Position numbers and translations under genes: made by a program
The notes under the pieces: model-generated
The model's database searches: none
Told to the model about the DNA's origin: nothing
What the model saw: the letters and a program-made list of their open reading frames with translations, nothing else
Shown here: positions 14,193 to 26,100 of the stretch, piece after piece
Numbering within the stretch: position 1 is the stretch's first letter
Layout: each line of letters begins with the position of its first letter
Source: Protonemura montana
Taxonomy: Eukaryota > Arthropoda > Insecta > Plecoptera > Nemouridae
Reading direction: 5' to 3'
DNA length: 64,000 bases
NCBI GenBank assembly: GCA_947568835.1
Contig: OX387607.1
Location: forward strand, 15,329,701 to 15,393,700

Positions 14193-17100
14193 CTGGTGGT
14201 ACACCGTCAAACCAGGACATCAGTTCACTCAGAGTTGTACCTCTCATGTTAAACTGTCTTCACGTAAAAAAAACTACCAATCCTCGACTTCACTGAGGGC
14301 AATGGTAGTTGCTCATAGGTGGAACCACCATCTTTATGAGTTTTATGATATTTTATTTTGTTATTTCTTTCATTGATTGATTTGTGGTGTTTAACGACGC
14401 ACTGTTTTGACATCTGGCCATGCGGCACTGGTCTAATGGCGTCGGTGAATGAGTGGATGATGAAGAACCTAACATAGCCTAAAAGGGAGGAGTGGAAACC
14501 CGGTGCCGGCACGTAGCCTACTCCTGTTGAAGACCAAGGAAACCACCGGCTTAACGTCCCTTCCGAAGGACGGTACAACTCGAACAACAGGATTCGTCCA
14601 CAAATCCATGCTGTCGAGAGGTTGTTGGCAAGGCGAGTGAAGTTGCTGCACTAACTTTCATCCCTCCAACCTTTCTCCCAAACAGAACTGGTCATGTGTA
14701 TGATGGTCACACATCCAATACCTGACCCAGCGCAGTGTTGCTTAACTTTCATCTCTCCAACCTCTCTCCCGAACAGAACTGGTCATGTGTATGATAGTCA
14801 CACATCCAATACCTGACCCAGCGCAGTGTTGCTTAACTTTCATCTCTCCAGCCTCTGTCCCGAACAGAACTGGTCATGTATATGATGGTCATTATTTCTT
14901 GCAGATTACTCACATTCATATGCTCAACATATCTTCATCAATGCCTCAAAAGTTGATATACCTACATTTAGTAATATTTTGGGATGTAATTATTCAATTG
15001 TGAAGGTTTCTTATTGAAAAACAGACGCAAGTGCCATCAGGTGGCACCTACCGTTAGCTGGCTCGTTAACTCAGCGGAACGGTTATCTTTAACGCCAGCT
15101 CTCTGACTATAAACCATGAAGTAGAAACCGTAACTATTTCTGCGTACCTGGCTGAACGGACGGCTCGCCATTTGTTCCATCTCGACGAAGAGCCGTTGCC
15201 GACGGCGATACATGTCGTACTTCTGCTTGATCTTCCACAAAATGGCCGCCACCAGCAGCAGGAGGAGGAAACACCTGCGGCGGGCGAAGATCAACGGTGA
15301 AAACACGGCAGAGTTGCCAACCGAAATTAGAAAGAAACTGGGATTGCTGTGGGCTGCGAAGCCAAGCCATTTTTACAATTTTAAGTTTACTTTGCAAGTT
15401 TTGAAAACTTCAAATAAAAAGAACAGTTAACTTCTGAGCTCACTAGCACTGATTTGTAACATTTTCCTATTCCAACAACAGAAAGAGAAGACCATGTCAG
15501 ATAATTCAAAATTTGTCTCGCCTGTTTCCTCTAAAAAGAGTTTAGGCTGGACCGCTCAAAATTTCAACACTTTTAATTTGAAAGAAATAATGTTACTTAA
15601 AAATCATTTTCACATTGTTCAGTCAAATTTACACTAGTTTCAAACATTCCTCAAAAATACTAACCATTTAGAGCCAGGGCTAACACTACCTTAACATGAA
15701 AATACAGTTACTTTTGCTCAAATAATATTTTTTTTGGCACGTGCATGTAAGTTTTCAGTGCATGCCATACCTTGCTCTGGATAGCAAATATTCCCGTCAC
15801 CACAACGATAATACGATGACTTACGTTGAGAACGTGATGAAGAACTGCTGCAGGTTGAGCTTGGGGTACTGCGAGAATGATATCTGTATCCAGAGCGGCG
15901 GGTGGAAGTCGTAGACGTAGACGTAGAACGTCGTAAGCGTTATGTTTTCCTCGACGCCGAAGTTGTGGTCGGCCTTCGCGAACTTGGACCGGAACGTCGA
16001 GCAGTTGTGACCGATTAAAACCGGTTTTTCACCGTTGTTTGCTGGAAAATACGAGCAAATGCACGGTTTGTAAAATAATTTGTATCAGGAAGAAAAAACA
16101 CACAACGAAGCGCTACAGTGACGTTCGGTTTAATTTATTGGAGAAAGTTAACAACGCGCTGTTTTGACAACGAGCTTTATGGCACTGGTCTGAGGGTATC
16201 AATGAATGGGTGGGTGTTGATAAGAAACCAAGCCTAGCTAAGACCATATAAAGTTTGCTTTTCTTTCCATATCTATCAAATAGCCACATTTTTTTATTAT
16301 TATGAACACTATAACCGTCTCAAATATTGATGCCCAAACTAGGACTCGAACCCCCATCTCCACCTTTCGCGGGTGTTGCTCTAACCAATTGAGCTACTTG
16401 GACACTGGCTTTTTAAGACGATTTTAGTGTAATTGACAGGTTGTGACGTGATATAGCGTCACTAGAATCAGAGTGACTGTGAGTATTCACAGTCTCTTGG
16501 TTCTATTCTTTGGAGATCCGTCATTCTCATCAAATACACTAAAATCATGACCAAAATCTAGAGTCCAAGTAGCTCAATGTGTTAAAGCAACACCAGCGAC
16601 AGGCGGAGATCGTGGTTCGAGTCTACGTTTGGGCATCAACTTTTGAGACGGTTATAGTGTTCATAAAAATAAAATACCCCGCGCATTGCAAGCGTTTGTA
16701 ATTTAAATAAGAATTCATTGAAAAACACCCACCTGTTTTAATTGTGATGTTCATCTTGGCCATCACCGAACACGTGATACTAAAATCAGCGTCCACGTCG
16801 GGTTTAGGAGGCGAGTTCTTGAAGTTAATCTGCGTGAAATGTCTGTCTTCCTTCTTGGACAGGTTGAACGTGAACTGATAGTCGATGGTGAGATCGTAAA
16901 AGCACGATCCCTTGTTAGTGGGATCGCCATGGTAATGATTTGTTGTGTCACATCTCTCGCAGTGGTCTCCGATGATACCCTTGGTCTTGCAGAAACACTT
17001 CCCGGTGTCTGAGTGGCATTCCGTGCCCTGGTCGTTGCACTCACAGGCTGTGAAAGACAGAGTCGTAAGTTGGAAATTGATTCGTAAACATCGATTGAGG

Positions 17101-20100
17101 ATAGCCTTTAGCTGTAGGATGACCAGCCCTAATGTTAAACTGCGTGCACGATATTTTCTGTAGTTGAGAGACCATGCAGCTATAACCAACATCATCTACG
17201 CTGGCGCACTTTCTTTTTTCTCCGAACGAAAGAAAGTAGCATGATTGCTACTTCATAAAAGTGCTGGCCATATGGGAGATGGCAATCCTAAACTAATGAT
17301 TCCACCTTGGTGCTTTTGCATATCACAATAATATGAAAATCTTTATTTCATGATGCCTTCACTTAAGATATTTGCTATGGACCAGAACCTGCAAGAATAT
17401 TGAATACAGCCTTGGATGCAAAACCATCTCTGAACATTTCAATCGTGTTCACGAATAGTCTGCCTTGGGCTACGTCTTCAAATCTCACGGTTGAAATAAA
17501 TTAATGATGCTTTGCAATACCACACAAAATCATACAGTATTTAAATTACGAACTTGCCACTAGATCACATACATATTGTCAACGCCAACTAAAACCGAGA
17601 TACAAAACAATGCGATAGTGACACAAAATTAAAAGTTTCAATATCATTTTACAATTTACAGAAATCAACCAAAAAGAGCATGGCAGTCTTGCTGATCTCA
17701 AATATGTAAGATTAGCCAACTGATCAAAATTAAAGTGGCATCAGGTAGAAATTCTAAATCTAAGCTGTTCCATGTTTTCAATGCTAATTTTCGAGTTTTG
17801 AGACACGTTTGCATCCAATTTTGACCATTAAAGTCATAAAAAGCTTAAAAAAATACCGATTACATCAATTAAAAACTCTTTGAGACACTTAGGATGGCAG
17901 CTTTGGCATCAAAGACTCTATAAGAAAAATGCTATCCAGGTTATTTGAGATCAGCTGGTAGTCTGGGAATCCCTGAACGACGACACTAAAGTAAAACTAA
18001 ACTTACGGACGCATTTCCCTCCATTGACAGGATTCCCGTAGTAGCCGGTGATGCAATGTTCGCAGTGCAGCCCATGGGTCAAGTTGGCGCACGGCTGATT
18101 GCAAATCTTGGTTCCGTTCGAGCACGTACTGTGTCCATTACACTGGCAAGCTGCAAAAATTAAAAAGAAAATACATTTTTGGACCCACGATATTATGAGA
18201 CTTTAGAGAGATGTTGACCGATCGATGGAGTGCAAGCGTACTTGGGCAGTAGGTGAAGAACCAGTGTTCCGCCGGACATGAGTAGTCCGGCATGTCCGGG
18301 CCAACGTTTCCCCCGGGCAGACAGGTGCCGAGCCCGGTGCCCGAGCCGTCGTCGCACCATCCGCAGGCCGGGTCGTCCCGGCAGTCTCCGCACGTTGAGT
18401 AGTAACTGCACGCAGACTTGCCTGGAAGATGAAGCCAATAGAAACGCCATCGAAGTATTTCAGTACGGGGCTGGAATTTTAATTTTTATCTTGACAAAAT
18501 TAATTTTAACTCAGTATTCTAACTGCACAGGTTCTTGGATAGATTTTTTAAATTTATTTATTGCATGCAACCGTTGAGTGTAGGTTCTAGGTAGAGAAAC
18601 AACGTCAATGTTACAGTCTCTGCGTGAAAGATGGCCGCCAAATGACTACCTTACCGACAAAAATGCAGAGCACCGGAACGTCACGTTAAGTGGAGCCACT
18701 GTCGTACGAAATTTAATTTCGATATTTATTGTAGGCTACTTGCTTTTGAATATCGTTACGTGTATATCAATCGTTGAGGTAAACATTGATGGAGATTTTT
18801 TGAGCACGAAAAGTCTCAAAAGCGAGTTAACCTACGAGAAATATCAAAATTAAAATTCAGACGACAGTGGCTCCACTTAACGTGATGTTCCGGTACTCTG
18901 CATTTTTGTCGGTAAGGTAGTCATTTGGTGGCCATCTTTCACACAGAGACTGTAACATTGACGTTGTTTCTCTACCTATAACCTACACTCAACGATGCAA
19001 CTCACAAAGCTTCTTTTTTTTATTTATACTATTTAAAATTTTAACATAGGGAAAAGTGAAAAAGTTTGAATTTAGGTTGCAGTGGCCGGACTCACCTGAG
19101 ACGATAGCCCGGCACCGGCTTCCGTGAGTTGTCCACTCCCGGCACTGCCCGTACGGGAACGAAGCTGTGTAGCTGTTCTTGTCAACGCAACGAGCCTCGT
19201 TCTGGCACCAGATGCATTCCTCCATCGTGCAGTTCACGCAACTGCTGAACGAGGCACAGCTCGTCGAACAAGTGTTCACTGTCTCCTGCACGCAGAGGGA
19301 ACAGAGGAATGTTAACATAAAGCAGCTCCGTTCTCCAGATAGACCAACTGCCAATGCGAAGTTGAGTTGAAGAAGAACTTTGAAAGTTATGATAGTTTTT
19401 AGACTCGTGTCTACTTTATCTAACCTTAGCACTAGTTTTGACAAAAACTACTTGAACTTTTACCCTATTTGCTTTAACCATTGATGAAGTAACAGGTGCA
19501 AGTTACAAAACGTTGGGAAATTTAGTTGTTCGTCACTTGTCATTCAAAACTCAGTTTAAAATGTTTTTGTCAAAACTTTGGAAGCCAAGAACAAGTGGTC
19601 GGGAAGTGTGGTAGAGAGAAACCAGCTCCTGGTGTGTACGGTTCTTATGATGAACAACAGCTTTGGTAAGCGCATTATTATATTCCTTTCTGGCCAAGTA
19701 GAACTTGTAACTGCAAGTAGAACTTAGAATTTAGATGCCCGTTAAGAGAAAACCAAAGAAGGAACAATCCAAAAGACAAGTCCTGTAAATAACGTAGCTA
19801 ACTTCAAATAACTTGGCTAATTTCATTGTATAACTTCACTGTATTACTAAATTTAATTTAACGTAACACTAACCGGATAACATACAATTGGCAATCATGA
19901 TTTAACAGAAATGAACTTTCCTATTAATTTAAGAACTTGCATAAGAACATGTACCATGCCTAAGTATGAGAATAAATAAATAATAATAAACTTAAATGAT
20001 ATCCACTGCAAGTTACGACTGCTAACATTGCCAAGCAAGATCTTTCCGTCTAGCACGGGTACGATTATATATTCTACGTACGTGAGGTTCACGGTGATGA

Positions 20101-23100
20101 GAAGTGAGGTTGTTGATGACAGTGCATCGCGCCTCGTAGTCCCAGTTGCAAGCCGCATGCGAAGAACACGCCTGACAGCTGTGAAGTTGGTGACAGGTCG
20201 GGCCCACGCTGTCTTGGCAGTGATCTAGATTCGTGGTGGGCTGCAGACCAAAATACCGGCATCAAGACTTTGAGCCAAATTCAACTTGTTCCTGTCGTTA
20301 GAAGCAGTTTTCAAAAAAAGTAAATTGCCAAAACGAGAGTTGAAGCGGGTGTTTGGCTGTGAAGCCGATGATTCGTTATGTGTACACGATATTTTAATTC
20401 TTAGGAACACTAATAATTTAATAAATAAGAACCAACCGGGGACAGGAACCTCAAACTCCACCTGACTTGTGTTTTTTGTTGTTGTTGTATATATTGATAA
20501 TTTGATTTCTAACTTATGTACAAGTATATCGGTGGTTAGTACTAGTAGGCAATCTGGTCTATGCTAGTTCCAAGGTCTATGGTGTATTTTTGGCCCCACA
20601 TATGATTACATAATATAGTGTCATAATATAAAATAAGTGTAACATAATTAAGAATAATAAATTATTTTATTTTGCCGTAGCCGTTTGTTAAAGATAACTA
20701 ATCGCACTAAGGTGAGAAAAATGACGCTGAATCATTCAAAATACTAACATATTTAACATTTTTGATACAAAAAGATCCAAAAATGTTGGAAAAAAAAGGT
20801 GAGATTATGACATTTGCTAAGATTGCATTTTAGTCGTAAAAAGCCCCGCAAGATTGTCTACTTCACTGCAAACTTCGACCTACACGCCCGACAAAACTCA
20901 CCCTCGACGACACCAAGTAACTGCCGGCCTCGTTGCTCTTCTCTCGGCACTTCTCGTTCTCGTAGCTGCAAGTTGTGCCGCACCAGATGCACTTGAACGA
21001 GGTCTGGACGCAGCTGACGCAGTCTTTCAGCTTGGAGCACAGCATCGAGTTGTTGACAATCGCTGCAGCCTTCGATGAACGACCTTCCTCGGGGCATCGG
21101 CTGAACAGGCAAGAAACCCGAAGACATCAAGCTGCGTTTCTTTGTATGTATTTTATTTATTTATTATTTATCTAACTTAGGTACAAGTATAACGGTGGTT
21201 AGTGCTAGCAGGCAATCTGACCTTTGCTAGTTCCAAGGTCTACGGTGTATTTTTGGCACCACATATGATTACATAATATAGTGTCATAATATAAAATAAG
21301 TGTAACATAATTAATAATGCAGTGTTTTTTGGTTTTTCTGGCATTTCCGTTAGGGAGCTTAAACCAGCAAGCAGATGATGGAAAGGAAGCTAGATTGGAT
21401 AAATGTGCAACCTAACCGGGATACGAACCCGGGACCTCCCAATTGCCGGTCGGGTGCTCTACCAACTGAGCCATCTGGACACACATATTCCAGCTTTTGC
21501 GAGGGGGGATAAGGGATCCCCTCAAGGGGGAAGAGGCCGAGGTGACTCGTATGGAAGAGTTCGTAGCAACTTCATGATAAGATGCTAATTTAATGGCTAC
21601 AGGACAGAATGGTCTGTCACTATTCTTTAAATCCTGGTTATCTCAAAAGATATATGGTTGTTGCAGTTTTTTTGGTTTTTTCTGGCATTTCCATTAGGGA
21701 GCTTAAACCAGCAAGTGGATGATGGAAAGGAAGCTAGACTAGAAAAATGTGCAACCAAACCAGGAGGTCCCGGGTAGTAGAATAGCATACCAAAAAAAAA
21801 AACGTTTTTTAGCATGTAGACAAGAGAAATATCGTGGAACTTAACACGATCTCCCCTGAGGTTTAGCGAATGAATTTAAGCCAAGAATGAAACGTCTGTG
21901 GCACAAGATTAACAAGCTTCTCACCTGAACATGCTGTCGATCTCACGACTGTTCCTGTACATGCTGTCGAAGAGCAGCACCTTGGGGACGAAGCTCACCG
22001 GCTGGCACTTGCTCTCTTGCCAGTCCCAGACACACTTCACTCCCACCCGGGTCCCGAGACAGGCAGACTGCGTCGTCAGCATTCCACACTGACCGGGCGT
22101 GAACCTGGACAAGCAAGCTATCAGGTTAACCAGCGCCAACAAAATAATAATACTAATAATAAGAAAATATATTTTATTCTAGGAACAATACATTACAGAG
22201 TAAGTAAGGTTTGTAATAGAATACGTCAGAATACATCAAATGAGAGAAGCAGCAGTAGAATAGCATAGAATAGAATAGCATAGGAAATTCAGAGTCTGTT
22301 TTCTACATGTGAATGATAATCATGTAATGAATATGAGCATATCTTGCAGAGAAATATTTCGAGTTCAGTCTTGAAGTGCTTTGTTCCTTGAAGTGCTTTC
22401 AACGATTGTGGGATGTCATTAAAAAGTACTCGTCCCTGATAAAGTGAGCTTTTGCCATAGATTTGTATATTACAGTTGGGCCGACTCTTTGCCGATCCCT
22501 TTCTTATCATAGGTACAAAAAAATAAAAAATCTTCAGAACTAAATATTTATTTTCTCTCGGGGCACTTTTGATAAAAGGCTGCTGTTTTGTTTCATAAGC
22601 AGCCTTAGAAATCGGTAAATATTTCTATAATTTTGATCCAAATCTATACAGCAAAGTGAGACAAATTGTTATGACATTTGTATCAAAATTTTCCTACATC
22701 AAATGGAATGCACCGTATAGGAAAAATAATTCAGCATTCGGATAACTTATTTTACCAACAAAAACCTCTACACAATACACTTGTGATAAAGCTACCACCC
22801 GTTGCGCCACCTACTTGAGCATGTCAGCCAGCATCTGTCCGTCGAACCCTCCGTACACGTAGAGCGAGTCCTCGAACGTGACTGCCGAGTGACCGAACCT
22901 CGCGAGATCCGCTCGCAGCTCCGCGGGCATCGGCAGCGGAGCCCAAGAGTCGCAGACGACGTCGTAGGCGAGCAGCTCCGAGGAGTAGCACTTGGCTCCG
23001 TGCGAGTGCGCGGTGTCGTTGTGCGTGTTGCCGCCGAACACGATCATCAGCCCGGGGGAGAGGAACGTGGCCGTGTGCAGGAACCGGGCGGAGGGAGCCG

Positions 23101-26100
23101 GCATCAGCAGCCGCCTTCGGGACAAAAGCATTCGGTTTTTTATGATGGTTTTTAGACTCATGTCTACTTGATTTATCCTTAGCACTAGTTTTAACAAAAA
23201 CTATTTGAACTGGGTTTTAAATCTATCAAAATCAACAACTAAACAGCATCTCATGTCACGCTCACCACATATGAGCGTTGGGCTCGTAGGAGAAGAGTTT
23301 GTTGCTTAGCGCCAGCGAAGACGAACTCTCGGAGCTGTAGCCTCCGTAGACGTAAATCATCGACGTCAGCGGGTCCCAGCTGCTGCTGTGACCAAACCCA
23401 CCTTTCACCGCATAGCCTCGGGGCTCGATCGTCCGCCACTCTCGAGTACCTGAACACAAAGTCGAAGAAGCCTCGTTTAGCATGCTACAATTACCTACGA
23501 TAATTGCACAGTTTTGTTTTACTGAGATTGTGATTTTGACAATCAATTGATTATCATAGAACAGGGCTACACATTATGATTGTTTTTAGACTCAAGTCTA
23601 CTTGATGAAAACTTAGCACTAGTTTTAACAAAAACTATTTGAACTTAGTTTTGAATGCTAAGTAAAGAACAACTAAATTTCCCAACGTTTCGTAACTTGT
23701 ACCTGTTACCTTACCAAGGACTGCTCTGACCCTTGAAAAAGTAACAGGTACAAGTTACGAAACATTGGGAAATTTAGTTGTTCTTCTTAACTTAGCATTC
23801 AAAACCCAAATTAAAATAGTTTTTGTCAAGGGTGACACATTCTTTCTTTGCTGTCATTGTTTTGGCTTTGAAGTTTGAACAATGAACAAACAAAACCGTT
23901 TTTGTCAAAACTAGTGCTAAGGTTAAATAAAATAGACATGAGTCTAAAATATTGGTCACATTTACATAGCACTTACCGAAATAATACTCTTGCACTGTGT
24001 TCAGGTAGCCGTAGACCGGGGAATGACCGAAGATGATCACCATCCGCTCCTGCTTCTTGCCGGTGACTAGATTGGCCGTGTGGCCGGCCGACTGCAGCGG
24101 CATCCCACGCACCGTTATGTTCTCCCACGTCTTCGCGCTGACGTCGAACGCCCACAGCTCGTTGCAGATGGCGCCGTGCGATGTTACGCCGCCGTACGCG
24201 TACAGTTTGTCCCCGAACAAGACGCTGCTGTGGGCGTAGCGCGGGCCTGGCACGCTCCGGCTGTCCATGTGTGGCGTTTCCCAGACGTTGCCTGGACGGG
24301 AAAATACAACGGAGGGTTAGGTTGGATCCGCCGTGCTGAAAAGTTCTGAATTTTGTTGATAGTGGAAAACAATATACAAAACAAGGCGCCATCCAATTTT
24401 GATGATAAGCAAGGCGAGTGAAGTTGCTGTACTAACTTTCATCCCTCCAACCTCTCTCCCGAGCAGAACTGGTCATGTGTATGATGGCCACCCATCCAAT
24501 ACCTGACCCAGCGCAGTGTTGTTTAACTTTCATCCCTTTAACCTATCTCCCGAACAGAACTGGTCATGTGTATGATGGACACCCACCCAATACCTGACCC
24601 AGCACAGTGTTGCTTAACTTTCATATCTCTAACCTCTCTCCTGAACAGAACTGGCCATGTGTATGATGGTCACCCATCCAATACCTGACCCAGCGCAGTG
24701 TTGCTTAACTTTCATCCCTCTAACCTCTCTCCTGAACAGAACTGGCCATGTGTATGATGGTCACCCATCCAATACCTGACCCAGCGCAGTGTTGCTTAAC
24801 TTTCATTCCTCTAACCTCTCTCCTGAACAGAACTGGTCATGTGTATGATGGTCACCCATCCAATACCTGACCCAGCGCAGTGTTGCTTAACTTTCATCCC
24901 TCTAACCTCTCTCCCGAACAGAACTGGTCATGTGTATGATGGTCACCCATCCAATACCTGACTCAGCGCAGTGTTGCTTAACTTTCATCCCTCTAACCTC
25001 TCTCCCGAACAGAACTGGTCATGTGTATGATGGTCACCCATCCAATACCTGACTCAGCGCAGTGTTGTTTAACTTTCATCCCTCTAACCTCTCTCCCGAA
25101 CAGAACTGGTCATGTGTATGATGGTCACCCATCCAATACCTGACTCAGCGCAGTGTTGCTTAACTTTCATCCCTCTAACCTCTCTCCCGAACAGAACTGG
25201 TCATGTGTATGATGGTCACCCATCCAATACCTGACCCAGCGCAGTGTTGCTTAACTTTCATCCCTCCAACCTCTCTCCCGAACAGAACTGGTCACGTGTA
25301 TAAATACAGGTTATAATATGTTGAAAAATGATGTCGCTTACCATTGAAATCGTAAAGGTAAATCATCTTAGCACGATGATACGATTCCCCTCCGATGATG
25401 TAGAGTGAATCCCTCCAGACAGTCGCACTGTGAGAGGCAGAACCTTCTGGGACAAAGTCCTTGGGGATGACCACCTCCCAGAAGCCGTGCGCTAGTAACT
25501 GGCTGCAGTCATCTCCCCTGCAAGCATAAAGAGTTACCCAAAGTGTTCCAAATCAACAATAAAGTATATGAAACAATTTTATTATTAACAACACTATAAC
25601 CGTCTCAAAAATTGATGCCCAAACGTGGACTCGAACCCCGATCTCCACCTTCCGCGGGTGTTATTTGAGCTATCTGGACACTGGCTTTTTGAGACGATTT
25701 TAGTTTATTTGATGAGAATGTAGCCAGGAATCCAACGTCAAATTGGAGTTATTCGAGTTTGACAGGTTGTGACTTGATATAGCGTCACTAGAATCAGAGT
25801 GACTGTGAGTATTCACAGCCTCATGGAGAACTGTCATTCTCATCAAATACACTGAAATCGTCTCAAAAAAGCCGGGGTTCAAGTAGCTCAATGGCTCAGA
25901 GCAACACCCGCGACAGGTGGAGATCGGGGTCCGAGTCCCCGTTTGGACATCAATTTTTGAGATGGTTATAGTGTTGTTAATAATAAAATACCCGCGCGCA
26001 TTGCAAGCGTTTGCAATTTAAGTAAGATTTCATCTAATACGTGAAACAAAGTTTACTCATAAAATGGTCAGCAGCTAATCAGAATATCTTAAACAAACCA

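Noticed and set aside
18193..18577. Plus- and minus-strand frames overlapping the PSI exon at 18242-18421
   Set aside because: Only the minus-strand frame with the PSI cysteine pattern joins neighbouring exons in phase. The others are shadows of a GC-rich exon.
21405..21482. tRNA gene with GGC anticodon on the minus strand
   Set aside because: The inner stems pair, but the acceptor stem is poor, no discriminator/terminator pattern follows, and the attached body recurs at 21660 and 61985. It is the head of SINE family B.
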